Counted from the first letter of the stretch, positions 17,685 through 26,387 are shown. The stretch: DNA of 64,000 bases from Segatella copri (GCF_009494395.1 NZ_VZCB01000101.1:140680-204679), one strand, 5' to 3'. Translations and numbers: made by a program. The notes: generated from the sequence alone by a model not told the origin.

Positions 17685-17721
17685 AAAGGTGTATTGCAAA
17701 AAAAACGATTTGCAATACACC
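17685..17721 (-). terminator. Intrinsic terminator of the ABC-F gene
   Basis: GGTGTATTGCAAA (17689-17701) and TTTGCAATACACC (17709-17721) form a 13-bp stem; on the minus strand it is followed by TTTTCTTATT. It ends 8 bp before the ABC-F stop. Confidence 0.82.
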
Positions 17722-17728
17722 TTGAATA

Positions 17729-19363
17729 TTATTTCTTCTCCAGCTCCTGAAGGCTTTCCATTTTCTTGGATTCCAGGAACTCGTAGATGCCGCAGAGATG
17801 CTCACGGACGCGGCCGTGGCCGAATTCGTAGACCTTGCAGACAAGACCATCAAGGAAATCACGGTCATGGCTCACCACGATGAGTGTACCGTCGAAATCC
17901 AGAAGCGCCTGCTTCAATACATCCTTCGTCTTCAGGTCGAGATGGTTGGTAGGCTCATCGAGAATCAGCAGATTCACCGGCTCCAGCAGCAGCTTGAGGA
18001 TGGCAAGACGGGTGCGCTCGCCACCCGACAACACCTTCACCTTCTTGGTAGAATCCTCGCCACCAAACATGAAGGCACCGAGCAGATCACGAATCTTGTT
18101 GCGGATTTCGCCCTTTGCAACATCGTCGATGGTCTGGAATACCGTAAGCTCGCCATCGAGCAGAGAAGCCTGATTCTGAGCGAAATAGCCAATCTGGACA
18201 TTATGTCCCAGCTCTAGTCTGCCTTCGTTCTGAAGCTGACCCATGATGCATTTCACGAGCGTAGACTTACCCTCTCCGTTTCTTCCCACGAAGGCAATCT
18301 TGTCGCCTCGCTCCACGGTGAGGTTCACGCCGCTGAAAATCTGCTTGCCGTCGAACGACATCGCTACATCGCTCATCTGCACCGGATAGTTGCCGCTGCG
18401 TGGACTAGGCGGGAACTTGAGACGCAGACGGCTGGTGTCCTCCTCATCCACCTCGATGAGTTCCAGTTTCTCCAGCATCTTCACGCGGCTCTGTACCTGG
18501 AAGGTCTTGGAATAGGTTCCCTTGAAGCGTTCGATGAAGTCCTTGGTCTCGGCAATCATCTTCTGCTGTTCCTCATATTTCTTCATCTGCTGCTCGCGGC
18601 GCTCCTTTCTGAGTTCCAGATACTGGCTGTAGGTAGCCTTGTAGTCGTAGATTCTGCCCATGGTCACCTCTATGGTTCTAGTCGTGATATCGTCAACGAA
18701 TTTGCGGTCGTGACTGATGACAACCACCGCCTTCGAACTGTTGATGATGAAGTCTTCCAGCCATCCGATAGATTCGATGTCGAGGTGGTTGGTCGGCTCA
18801 TCGAGGAGCAGTACGTCGGGCGATTTCAGGAGCAGCTTAGCCAGTTCTATACGCATGCGCCATCCACCGGAGAACTCGCTGGTAGGGCGGTTGAAGTCGG
18901 AGCGTTCGAAGCCCAGTCCGAGCAGCGTCTTCTCCACGTCTTCCTCGAAATGGGTCATATCGATGGCATAGAATTTTTCTGACAGAGAAGATACCTTTTC
19001 GATGAGCTGCATGTAGTCATCGCTGTCGTAGTCGGTACGTGTGGTGAGTTCGTTGTTGATGCGGTCGATTTCCGCCTGCATTTCGTGCAGATGGGCGAAC
19101 GCCTGGCAAGTTTCCTCGAATACGGTGCGTCCGTCTTCGGTCATGAGATGCTGTGGCAGATAGGCGATGACGCAATCTTTCGGAGCCGAGACCGAGCCAC
19201 GTGTGGCAGTTCTCACGCCTGCGATGATCTTGAGCAGGGTACTTTTTCCTGCGCCATTCTTTCCCATCAGGGCTATACGGTCCTTCTCATTGATCTGGAA
19301 GGAAATGTCTTTGAATAGGGTGGTGCCGCCAAATTCTACGGTCAATCCATCAACTGTAATCAT
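17729..19363 (-). CDS. ABC-F family ATPase (translation factor type)
   Basis: A 544-residue protein with two ATP-binding cassettes and no membrane helices. Domain 1 has Walker A GKNGAGKS, the signature 'SGGWRMRIELAKLLL' and 'LLLDEPTNHLD'. The charged interdomain linker is at about residues 240-310. Domain 2 has GRNGEGKS, 'SGGERTRLAILKLLL' and 'LILDEPTNHLD'. ABC-F proteins act on the ribosome, resolving stalled or drug-blocked complexes. The sequence does not tell whether it is a housekeeping factor (Uup/YdiF-like) or a resistance protein; its setting is housekeeping. Confidence 0.93.
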   Translation of the reverse strand: MITVDGLTVEFGGTTLFKDISFQINEKDRIALMGKNGAGKSTLLKIIAGVRTATRGSVSAPKDCVIAYLPQHLMTEDGRTVFEETCQAFAHLHEMQAEIDRINNELTTRTDYDSDDYMQLIEKVSSLSEKFYAIDMTHFEEDVEKTLLGLGFERSDFNRPTSEFSGGWRMRIELAKLLLKSPDVLLLDEPTNHLDIESIGWLEDFIINSSKAVVVISHDRKFVDDITTRTIEVTMGRIYDYKATYSQYLELRKERREQQMKKYEEQQKMIAETKDFIERFKGTYSKTFQVQSRVKMLEKLELIEVDEEDTSRLRLKFPPSPRSGNYPVQMSDVAMSFDGKQIFSGVNLTVERGDKIAFVGRNGEGKSTLVKCIMGQLQNEGRLELGHNVQIGYFAQNQASLLDGELTVFQTIDDVAKGEIRNKIRDLLGAFMFGGEDSTKKVKVLSGGERTRLAILKLLLEPVNLLILDEPTNHLDLKTKDVLKQALLDFDGTLIVVSHDRDFLDGLVCKVYEFGHGRVREHLCGIYEFLESKKMESLQELEKK

Positions 19364-19410
19364 ATCTTTTTTCTTGTTCTAATGTTTATTTCTTCTGTTG
19401 ATGCAAGCCA

Positions 19411-20172
19411 TCAATCGATGATATGATTGATGACCATTCCTGCGATTGCCATGCCGAAAGTGGCGGTGATGTGGCAGAGCGAACCGTTGATCTGCGCCTT
19501 TGTTGAGCACCATTCGTGTTCCACGAGTCGCTGGTCGCCCCTGTTCTGCATCGGCTTTTCCTCGCTGAAAACGCATTGGAATTTGCGACGGGGGAACGTC
19601 TTGTTCTTCTTGAATTTCTTGCGCAGGGCCCTTGCCAGCGGATCGCCATCCACCTTCCAGAACTCAGCCTTCCTCACCATGAACGGGTCGCTGCGGAGGG
19701 CTGCACCCATCGAAGAAATGAAGGTGATTTCCTTCGGAAGGGAAGTGGCACGGAGAATCAGATCTGCCTTGTCCTTCAGCGAGTCGATGGCATCGATGAT
19801 GAAGTCGTATTCCTCCATGTGGAATTCGTCGGCTGTTTCTGCCTGATATATTTTCTGATAGGCGGTGATGTTGGCATCAGGGTTGATATCCAGCAGGCGC
19901 TGGCGCAGTGCATCCACCTTCACCTCGCCGATGGTGCGGCTGGTTGCCATCAGCTGGCGGTTGCAGTTGGTCACGCAGACGCGGTCGCTGTCCACGATGG
20001 TGATGTTCCTCACGCCGCTTCTCAGCAGTCCCTCAGCGCACCATGACCCCACGCCTCCGATACCGAAGATGAGCACTCGTGCCGACTGTAATTTCTCAAG
20101 ATTATCCTTTCCCAGGAGCAGTTCCGTCCGTCGCTGCATTCCCCGCTCCATTGCTGTTATTTTATTTCCCAT
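19411..20172 (-). CDS. tcdA: tRNA threonylcarbamoyladenosine dehydratase (TcdA/CsdL)
   Basis: A 253-residue E1-like ATPase of the ThiF/MoeB fold that cyclises t6A37 on ANN-decoding tRNAs to ct6A. Seen are 'RVLIFGIGGVGSWCAEGLLRSG' (nucleotide loop), 'IVDSDRVCVTNCNRQLMA', and the TcdA-specific 'DPLARALRKKFKK' and 'VFSEEKP' segments, with the C-terminal 'GSLCHITATFGMAIAG'. TsaD, which makes the t6A precursor with its partners, is encoded at 47273-48307. Confidence 0.92.
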   Translation of the reverse strand: MGNKITAMERGMQRRTELLLGKDNLEKLQSARVLIFGIGGVGSWCAEGLLRSGVRNITIVDSDRVCVTNCNRQLMATSRTIGEVKVDALRQRLLDINPDANITAYQKIYQAETADEFHMEEYDFIIDAIDSLKDKADLILRATSLPKEITFISSMGAALRSDPFMVRKAEFWKVDGDPLARALRKKFKKNKTFPRRKFQCVFSEEKPMQNRGDQRLVEHEWCSTKAQINGSLCHITATFGMAIAGMVINHIID

Positions 20173-20221
20173 TCAATTATCTTTTTATTATCTTTCAACC
20201 TTGCTTTGCGCAATTCCGGTG

Positions 20222-20253
20222 CAAAGATATAAAGATTTTCTGTATCTACCAAA
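20222..20253 (-). promoter_or_regulatory. Promoter of tcdA
   Basis: On the minus strand TTTG (20250-20253), 20 bp, then TATCTTTG (20222-20229): a perfect match to the Bacteroidetes consensus. Confidence 0.87.
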
Positions 20254-20321
20254 TTTTTGCATGTGATAAGGAGCGATTTTCAACAACTTACGATTTGAAA
20301 CTTAGTTAAAGAAATCAAACT

Positions 20322-20375
20322 CTATGTTTTGTGGGGCGCATCTCTATGTTTTGCGGTATAGAAAACTATGTTTTG
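20322..20375. repeat. Three CTATGTTTTG decamers at exact 22-bp spacing
   Basis: CTATGTTTTG occurs at 20322-20331, 20344-20353 and 20366-20375. The 12 bases between copies differ. It lies in the gene-free stretch 20254-20655. Confidence 0.8.
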
Positions 20376-20422
20376 CCATATAAATCAGCATATTACAAAG
20401 TAATACCCGTTTTTCTGGAACG

Positions 20423-20594
20423 TATTCAGTATTCAGTTATTCAGTTTTTTTCGCTGTGGTTACCATTCTCTGTATAGATAGTATATTATATATATATATA
20501 AATATATATATATAATATAAAATAATTACTTACAATTTATAACTACAAAAAGGGTAACTATCGCGAAAAAAACTGAATAACTGAATACTGAATA
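20423..20594. repeat. 32-bp perfect inverted repeat around an AT-rich core
   Basis: The left arm 20423-20454 and the right arm 20563-20594 are exact reverse complements, built from the word ATTCAGT and ending in seven T/A and CGC/GCG. GTTACC (20459-20464) and GGTAAC (20553-20558) extend the pairing inward. The core is an alternating AT palindrome (about 20480-20520). No gene lies here. The rest of 20254-20655 shows only the decamer array. Part of the arm recurs at 58067-58092. Confidence 0.88.
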
Positions 20595-20655
20595 ACCTTT
20601 TAGGTACCATACGCCCTGGGTATCATGGCAGCATAAGGGGAAAATCCAATAGACA

Positions 20656-20700
20656 AGCAGCATCCCGGCATAAGGGATGCTGCTAATCTGTTTTTATTTT
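20656..20700 (-). terminator. Hairpin terminator of the phosphoribosyltransferase gene
   Basis: AGCAGCATCCC (20656-20666) pairs with GGGATGCTGCT (20674-20684), just past the stop at 20694. T-rich sequence lies on both sides; the plus-strand T-run (20690-20700) is the stronger. Confidence 0.65.
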
Positions 20701-21293
20701 GCCTGATCATAACCATCAGAAATCTTTTTACCTAAAGCCAATGCGCCTATCACGGAAGCACCCATTGCCTTGAGCTTTTCTGCAAATCGGGAAATGGAAC
20801 CACCTGTGGCTATCATGTCATCAAACAGCAAAACCTTCTTCCCTTTAAAGAAAGACTCGTCAATATGAAGCGTATCTGTTTCATCGCCATCTTCATCTTT
20901 CTCTGTCGTATAGCTAAAGGCATCGTAAGCATTCTGAAGTCCGGTCTGTGCGCAAACCTGTTCACTGAAGCTACGGAAGCGACGCTCTGTGTGCTTTTTC
21001 AATGAGGCAGGAATACAGACAAGCGTAATGGATGAACTTTCATTGCCCAAAACATCTTTAAGAAAGGATACAACCATATCAATAGCCTTTTTTAAAGCTT
21101 GCTGATGATCTATTTCTGTCGTCAACTCAGAGTTTCCTTTAAAATTGACTATAAGTTCACGCTTCTCCCATTCCTCTGGCGAAAGTTCAAAGGTACCAAA
21201 GGCACTGAAAGCCGCATAATCGACCAACCAACTGTAGTGAAGACCATCACTAAGACATGGCCATTGACTGATGTTTTCTGAAATAACTGCCAT
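20694..21293 (-). CDS. Phosphoribosyltransferase-fold protein
   Basis: A protein of about 199 residues whose C-terminal half contains the PRPP-binding loop 'VLLFDDMIATGGSISRFAEKLK', as in type I phosphoribosyltransferases such as ComF. The N-terminal half has no zinc-finger cysteines, so it is not a typical ComF. The ATG at 21293 is preferred; a TTG two codons upstream is less likely. A role in nucleotide salvage or DNA uptake cannot be decided from sequence. Confidence 0.75.
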   Translation of the reverse strand: MAVISENISQWPCLSDGLHYSWLVDYAAFSAFGTFELSPEEWEKRELIVNFKGNSELTTEIDHQQALKKAIDMVVSFLKDVLGNESSSITLVCIPASLKKHTERRFRSFSEQVCAQTGLQNAYDAFSYTTEKDEDGDETDTLHIDESFFKGKKVLLFDDMIATGGSISRFAEKLKAMGASVIGALALGKKISDGYDQAK

Positions 21294-21419
21294 AGACAAG
21301 AATGATTTTTCTAATTACTAGTATATGTTCTATTGATAGCGACTGATAGCTACCTTCTGCAAAATTATAAAAATATATTGATATAGCCATGCTTTTTATC
21401 GATTTTTTGTTTTTTTTAT

Positions 21420-21450
21420 TTTGTGTTGTCTCTAAAAAGCAGTAACTTTG
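21420..21450 (+). promoter_or_regulatory. Promoter of the yitT-like gene
   Basis: TTTG (21420-21423), 19 bp, then TAACTTTG (21443-21450); about 30 bp upstream of the ATG. Confidence 0.82.
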
Positions 21451-21480
21451 CACCCGAAATAAAAATATACATAATTATAT

Positions 21481-22401
21481 ATGACTAGAAAAAGTAAAAT
21501 TCACGAAATCCGTGATTACATGATTATTGCATTTGCAATGATTGAGGGAAGTATCGGCCTTAACATTTTCCTGCTTCCAAACCATATTACGATGGGTGGA
21601 GTAGGAGGTATCGCTTCCATCCTGTGCTGGGGATTCGGCATTCCAGTATCTGTATCCTACTTCGCACTCAACGTTTTCCTGCTGATTATTGCCTTTCGTA
21701 TCTTAGGCTATAAATTCTGCCTTAAAACCATTTATGGAGTGGCAATCTTTGCCATTACCTCGCGCATTATTGAGACCCAGACCGTGGGAATGACTCCTCT
21801 ACTGCACGATCAACCCTTCATGGCAACGGTTATCGGTGCATTCTTCATGGGAAGCAGTGCCGGACTTGGTCTTTCTGCCAATGGTTCTACGGGAGGCAGT
21901 GATACGGTAGCCGCCATGATCAACAAGTACTGGAACATTTCATTGGGGCATGCTATCATGGTTTGCGACCTCTGCATCATTACCAGTTCTTATTTTGTTC
22001 TTCAATCTTGGGAACAGGTCATCTATGGCTATGTCTGTCTTTTTGTGGTATCGATTTGTGTAGACCATATTGTCAACACACTTCGCCGCTCGGTACAGTT
22101 CTTCATCATTTCAGATAAATATCTGGAACTGAGTGCAGCCATCAATACTGCAGCCGATAGAGGATGTACTATCATGGATGGTCATGGATGCTATAGTGGC
22201 AAGGATGTACACATGCTCTTTGTGTTGGCCCGACAGCGTGAATCGCAGAAAATATTCCGTCTCATCGATGAAATAGACCCTGCAGCATTCGTCAGTCAAA
22301 GTGCCGTAATTGGTGTGTACGGTGAAGGATTCGACCGATTTAAAACGGGCAAGACAATCAATATACCAGGTAAGAAGCTTGTTGCAAGCTTTAAATCATA
22401 A
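21481..22401 (+). CDS. YitT family membrane protein
   Basis: A 306-residue protein with five to six hydrophobic helices in the first 200 residues, including 'NIFLLPNHITMGGVGGIASIL', the repeated YitT pattern (GG..G.a), and a C-terminal DUF2179 domain (about 210-300: 'DRGCTIMDGHGCYSGKDVHMLFVLARQRE'). The DUF2179 domain folds like a small ligand-binding regulatory domain. The transported or sensed substrate is unknown. Confidence 0.9.
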   Translation: MTRKSKIHEIRDYMIIAFAMIEGSIGLNIFLLPNHITMGGVGGIASILCWGFGIPVSVSYFALNVFLLIIAFRILGYKFCLKTIYGVAIFAITSRIIETQTVGMTPLLHDQPFMATVIGAFFMGSSAGLGLSANGSTGGSDTVAAMINKYWNISLGHAIMVCDLCIITSSYFVLQSWEQVIYGYVCLFVVSICVDHIVNTLRRSVQFFIISDKYLELSAAINTAADRGCTIMDGHGCYSGKDVHMLFVLARQRESQKIFRLIDEIDPAAFVSQSAVIGVYGEGFDRFKTGKTINIPGKKLVASFKS

Positions 22402-22403
22402 AA

Positions 22404-22439
22404 AAGCGGGGGCGTCATGGATATATGGCGCTCCCGCTT
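22404..22439 (-). terminator. Bidirectional terminator between yitT-like and dedA
   Basis: AAGCGGGGGCG (22404-22414) pairs with CGCTCCCGCTT (22429-22439). The minus-strand side has a TTTTTT run; the plus-strand side has only CTTCGTTTC. Confidence 0.75.
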
Positions 22440-22461
22440 CTTCGTTTCAGTATATTTAAAA

Positions 22462-23103
22462 TTATTTTTTCTTCATTCCTTTATAGACAAGGAAAGCTAC
22501 TACTATCACCGCCAAGCCCAGGATGATATAGCCCAACTCATGGCTGTATTTCAAGGCCTGCTGATAAACATCCTGTGTGGTCTTATAGTCTGTATACTTA
22601 TAAATACCCCATCCGATGGTAGCCAGAACCGTATTCCATACACCTGCACCTATTGTGGTATAGAGCAGGAATTTGCCTACATGCATACCTGCCAGACCAG
22701 CAGGAATACTGATAAGCTGACGGACTGCTGGCACTAAACGTCCAAAAATGGTAGAGGCTGCACCATGCTTGCGGAAATACTCTTCTGCCACTTCAACCTT
22801 CTTACGGTCTATCAGACACATGTGTCCCAGGCGACTATCTGCAAAACGATAGATGATAGGGCGACCCACCCATTTTGCCAAACAGTAATTAATCAACGCA
22901 CCGAGGTCTGCACCGACAGTTGCAAAAACAATGACCAGAAGGAAAGACATTCCACTGTTTGGATCCATCGCCTTCCACGCTGCTGGCGGAACAACAACCT
23001 CAGAAGGAAAAGGTATGAACGAACTTTCGATAGCCATGAACAGTGCAACCACCCAATAGCTCAAATTATCTAGAATCCAAAGAAAAAGATCTGCTGTATT
23101 CAT
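22462..23103 (-). CDS. DedA family membrane protein
   Basis: A 213-residue DedA/SNARE-associated (VTT) protein. It has the family segments 'ESSFIPFPSEVVVPPA', 'GADLGALINYCLAKWVGRP', 'FGRLVPAVRQLISIPAGLAGM' and four or five membrane helices. DedA proteins are linked to lipid-carrier flipping and envelope homeostasis. It lies 99 bp downstream of glnS on the same strand. Confidence 0.92.
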   Translation of the reverse strand: MNTADLFLWILDNLSYWVVALFMAIESSFIPFPSEVVVPPAAWKAMDPNSGMSFLLVIVFATVGADLGALINYCLAKWVGRPIIYRFADSRLGHMCLIDRKKVEVAEEYFRKHGAASTIFGRLVPAVRQLISIPAGLAGMHVGKFLLYTTIGAGVWNTVLATIGWGIYKYTDYKTTQDVYQQALKYSHELGYIILGLAVIVVAFLVYKGMKKK

Positions 23104-23136
23104 TATCCTAATATAATCTAGTGCTTATATATGGGT

Positions 23137-23190
23137 TAGGAGTTAAGAAGTATTACAGTATTTCCATACCATAAAAACTTCTAACTCCCA
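23137..23190. repeat. GAGTTA-word inverted repeat between glnS and dedA
   Basis: GGTTAGGAGTTAAGAAG (about 23136-23152) faces CTTCTAACTCCCAACTCC (about 23168-23187), giving an imperfect hairpin made of a short repeated word. It could terminate glnS transcription, but no clear U-run follows. Confidence 0.45.
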
Positions 23191-23202
23191 ACTCCCAAGA
23201 AA

Positions 23203-24918
23203 TTATTTATTCTGCTTAGCCCAAGTATCCTTTAAGCCAACAGTCTTATTGAATACAGGTTTTTCTGCTGTGCTGTCAAGATCAGCCATAAAGTAACCGA
23301 TGCGCTGGAACTGGAGATATTCACCTGGCTTCTTGCCGGCAGCATACTCCTCAACATAGCAGTTCTTGTAATCGTGGAAACTTTCCGGATTGAGCAGCTC
23401 ACGGAAGTCGCGCTCATCAGCAGAAGGATTCTCGATGGCAAAGAGTCGGTCATATTCACGAACCTCAGCCTTTACGCAATGATCAGCAGATACCCAATGG
23501 AGTGTACCCTTCACCTTGCGGTTAGCACCTTCCATACCGCTCTTGCTGATAGGATCGTACTCAGCCTGAATCTCAGTGATAACGCCATTCTCATCCTTGG
23601 TACAGCCTGTACACTTCACGATGTAAGCGTTCTTCAAACGAACTTCCTTACCAGGAGTCATACGGAAGAACTTCTTTGGAGCATCTTCCATAAAGTCAGC
23701 ACGCTCAATCCAGAGATTCTTTGAGAAAGTAATGGTATGTGAGCCATCAGCCTCATTCTCAGGATTATTGATAGCCTCCATCTCCTCGCTCTCACCCTCA
23801 GGATAGTTGGTGATGACAAGCTTAACCGGGTCAAGCACAGCACTTACACGACAAGCTTTCTTGTTCAAGTCCTCACGTACAGAAGCCTCCAGGAGAGCCA
23901 TATCATTAAGGGCGTCAAACTTGGTATAACCGATACTGTCGATGAACATGCGGATGCTCTCAGGAGAATAACCACGACGGCGCATTCCGCAAAGTGTAGG
24001 CATACGAGGGTCATCCCAACCGTTTACCAGATGCTCATCCACCAATGTATGAAGCTTACGCTTACTCATCACTGTATAGGTAAGGTTCAATCTGTTGAAC
24101 TCAATCTGGCGTGGACGGTTATCATTCAAAACATTGTCTGTGCCATCCTTTTCCTTCAAGAAGTCTACAAACTTATCGTAGAGAGGACGGTGAGGAACAA
24201 ACTCCAAAGTACAGATAGAGTGGGTAACACCCTCAAAGTAGTCACTCTGTCCATGAGCAAAATCGTACATAGGATAAGCATTCCACTTAGTGCCAGTGCG
24301 ATGATGAGGAGTATGAATGATACGATACATGATAGGGTCACGGAAGTGCATGTTAGGGTTAGCCATATCGAGCTTGGCACGCAGCACCATACTTCCTTCC
24401 TCAGCCTCAGGTGTATTCATCTTCTCAAAAAGAGCAAGGCTCTCTTCGATAGGACGGTCACGGTAAGGACTGGCAGTACCAGGAGTAGTAGGAGTACCCT
24501 TCTGCTCAGCAATCTGCTCAGCAGTCTGCTCGTCGATATAAGCATGACCTTTCTTGATCATCCAGACAGCAAACTCCCACAGCTTCTCAAAGTAATCGGA
24601 AGCATAATATATATTACCCCACTTAAAGCCAAGCCACTGAATATCCTGAAGAATATTTTCTACATATTCATTGTTCTCCTTACTAGGATTGGTGTCATCG
24701 AAACGGAGATTACATACTCCATTATATTTCTCAGCAACACCAAAGTCCATACAGATGGCCTTGGCATGACCAATATGAAGATAGCCATTTGGTTCTGGCG
24801 GGAAACGGGTTTGTATTCTTCCACCATTCTTACCTTCCTTGAGATCTTCCTCAACTAATTGCTCGACGAAAGAAAGACTTTTCTTCTCTTCAAGCTTCTT
24901 TTCCTCATTAATTGCCAT
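23203..24918 (-). CDS. glnS: Glutaminyl-tRNA synthetase
   Basis: A 571-residue class I synthetase charging tRNA-Gln. The N-terminal HIGH motif is in 'PEPNGYLHIGHAKAICMDFG', the KMSKS-type motif in 'TYTVMSKRKLHTLV', and 'RFDDTNPSKENNEYV' and 'GWDDPRMPTLCGMRRRGYSPE' are GlnRS-specific. The C-terminal anticodon-binding beta barrels run to the end ('YFMADLDSTAEKPVFNKTVGLKDTW'). Length is normal. A -7 element TATCTTTG (24951-24958) lies 32 bp upstream, without a good -33. Confidence 0.97.
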   Translation of the reverse strand: MAINEEKKLEEKKSLSFVEQLVEEDLKEGKNGGRIQTRFPPEPNGYLHIGHAKAICMDFGVAEKYNGVCNLRFDDTNPSKENNEYVENILQDIQWLGFKWGNIYYASDYFEKLWEFAVWMIKKGHAYIDEQTAEQIAEQKGTPTTPGTASPYRDRPIEESLALFEKMNTPEAEEGSMVLRAKLDMANPNMHFRDPIMYRIIHTPHHRTGTKWNAYPMYDFAHGQSDYFEGVTHSICTLEFVPHRPLYDKFVDFLKEKDGTDNVLNDNRPRQIEFNRLNLTYTVMSKRKLHTLVDEHLVNGWDDPRMPTLCGMRRRGYSPESIRMFIDSIGYTKFDALNDMALLEASVREDLNKKACRVSAVLDPVKLVITNYPEGESEEMEAINNPENEADGSHTITFSKNLWIERADFMEDAPKKFFRMTPGKEVRLKNAYIVKCTGCTKDENGVITEIQAEYDPISKSGMEGANRKVKGTLHWVSADHCVKAEVREYDRLFAIENPSADERDFRELLNPESFHDYKNCYVEEYAAGKKPGEYLQFQRIGYFMADLDSTAEKPVFNKTVGLKDTWAKQNK

Positions 24919-24950
24919 ATATCTTATTTATTATATTGTTATTTTTGGTG

Positions 24951-24958
24951 CAAAGATA
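24951..24958 (-). promoter_or_regulatory. -7 element of glnS
   Basis: CAAAGATA on the plus strand reads TATCTTTG. The -33 position, 20 bp further upstream, is a poor match. Confidence 0.5.
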
Positions 24959-25050
24959 CAAATTTAATTGCAAGTACGGAAATTATCTAAACATTATTTA
25001 TAATATCAGCATGGAATATTCTAAAACATGTTCTTAAACATATAAAAATA

Positions 25051-25082
25051 TTTGTTTTTCTCGTGTAAAATAGCTACCTTTG
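25051..25082 (+). promoter_or_regulatory. Promoter of a candidate small RNA
   Basis: TTTG (25051-25054), exactly 20 bp, then TACCTTTG (25075-25082). No plus-strand gene lies downstream before a terminator at 25141-25180. Confidence 0.72.
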
Positions 25083-25087
25083 CAACC

Positions 25088-25180
25088 GTTATCCTGAATA
25101 CAATCTTTTTACCTTAAAGAAAGCTAATACCTTTAAATAGAAGCACCCCCACTGTGAAGTGGAGGTGCTTTGCTTTTTAT
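25088..25180 (+). ncRNA. Candidate small RNA of about 90 nt
   Basis: A consensus promoter is followed about 60 bp later by an intrinsic terminator, and there is no credible ORF between. The 5' half is A/U-rich with CUUUUUACCUUAAAG, possibly a small hairpin; the 3' end is the terminator stem. It sits between divergently oriented functions: glnS upstream (minus strand) and a lipoprotein gene (minus strand) downstream. No known RNA family is recognised. Confidence 0.5.
25141..25180 (+). terminator. Strong intrinsic terminator
   Basis: AAGCACCCCCAC (25141-25152) pairs with GTGGAGGTGCTT (25159-25170), one bulge or mismatch, followed by TGCTTTTTAT. It is also positioned to end the convergent lipoprotein gene. 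Confidence 0.82.
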
Positions 25181-25207
25181 ATCATTCTGTAAGGTGAATC
25201 TATCGCT

Positions 25208-25597
25208 TTACTTGGTCTCAGCTGCCTTACGGAAAGTCTCATTCTTCAACAAAAGAGATCCCTCTTCAGCATCAATAACAGCCTGATCCTTAACCTCTGC
25301 ATCCAAACCTTTGCGGACAAGATTGATATTGACTGTAGAATTCTCAGGCTTAACCATGAACTCCCACTTGAAAAAGTCCTTGTCAAGACCGGTTGTCTTT
25401 ACGGTAAAGTCGCTATTGATAGTAATGATACGCTTACCATCAGCGCTCTTGTATTCACCGGCAACCTTCTGCTGAGTAGCAGAATCTGTGATTACTTCTA
25501 CAACAGGTTCAGCTGCTGGAGCTTCCTTCTTTGTCTGCTGGCATGCTGTGAATGCAAACAGTCCCATGGCAATGGCCATAAATGTCATTTTTTTCAT
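25208..25597 (-). CDS. Small lipoprotein, NlpE/lipocalin-like
   Basis: A 129-residue lipoprotein from the ATG at 25597: signal MKKMTFMAIAMGLFAFTAC with Cys19, a Lys/Ala/Glu tether, then about 90 residues of predicted beta strands ('VAGEYKSADGKRIITINSDFTVKTT'). The strand pattern 'G.Y...DGK.I.I..D' is like the copper-resistance/NlpE-type or lipocalin-like beta domains. An in-frame start 48 bp upstream would destroy the signal peptide. Function unknown. Confidence 0.8.
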   Translation of the reverse strand: MKKMTFMAIAMGLFAFTACQQTKKEAPAAEPVVEVITDSATQQKVAGEYKSADGKRIITINSDFTVKTTGLDKDFFKWEFMVKPENSTVNINLVRKGLDAEVKDQAVIDAEEGSLLLKNETFRKAAETK

Positions 25598-25659
25598 AAT
25601 CCTTATATTAATTATATGTTTATAAATAAATTTTTTCGTTCCCAAACAGAGTCATAGAC

Positions 25660-26358
25660 TTATCTTATGTTTATACCGTACATCATCAGTATCCCACTCG
25701 CACAGATGATAATCCATATAGATACCAGTCCAGTCAAGATTGGTACATAGGAAAAGCGCAGGTAATTCGTTGGCTTGAAGCTATCCGTATATTTCCTGAG
25801 GAAATGACGGAAGACATGATAGCAGAGTGTTGCATAGATGAAACCGATGACTGTTCCTACCAACAAATCGCCAAAATAATGCACTCCCAGATACATTCTG
25901 GAGTAGCAGGTTATCAGCGCCCAAAGACAGAGAAACAGAGTCAGTTTACTTCTCCGCACAAGATGCCTCGCAAAAAAAGCCATTCCCCATGCATTGGCTG
26001 CATGGGATGAAGGAAATCCATAGGCTCCACCACGATACCCCTGAACAATATGAACCATCGGGGAAATCGGATTGTCGGGGTTGCTCGGGCGCATTCTTCC
26101 TATCATAGGCTTCAGCAGACCTGAGGCTGTCTGATCACAGAGCGCAATGATGAGTGTTATTACTATCAGAGTGGTAAGCACAACCTTGACAGGAAAGTTT
26201 CTGACCATGACAAAGAGAAAGCTTGCATAAAACGGAACCCATACGAAACGATCGGAAAAAATCAACATGAAATAATCCCAAAAGTCACTATGAAAGCCAT
26301 TGAAAAACAGAAAAATCTGCATATCAATGTGTTCTAATTGTTGAATGAATTCTATCAT
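25660..26358 (-). CDS. PAP2-family membrane phosphatase
   Basis: A 232-residue PAP2/undecaprenyl-pyrophosphate-phosphatase-type protein with about six helices. All three active-site motifs are present: KPMIGRMRP, YGFPSSHA and SRMYLGVHYFGD. Substrates of the family include undecaprenyl pyrophosphate and phosphatidic acid or lipid A phosphates. It follows the LTA-synthase-like gene by 29 bp on the same strand, which suggests an envelope lipid role for both. Confidence 0.92.
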   Translation of the reverse strand: MIEFIQQLEHIDMQIFLFFNGFHSDFWDYFMLIFSDRFVWVPFYASFLFVMVRNFPVKVVLTTLIVITLIIALCDQTASGLLKPMIGRMRPSNPDNPISPMVHIVQGYRGGAYGFPSSHAANAWGMAFFARHLVRRSKLTLFLCLWALITCYSRMYLGVHYFGDLLVGTVIGFIYATLCYHVFRHFLRKYTDSFKPTNYLRFSYVPILTGLVSIWIIICASGILMMYGINIR

Positions 26359-26387
26359 TTTTCTTTCTTTATCTTACTGATTTTATT

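Noticed and set aside
20423..20594. CRISPR or insertion sequence as an explanation of the repeat
   Set aside because: There are only two arms in inverted orientation, no spacers, no transposase gene and no clear target duplication.
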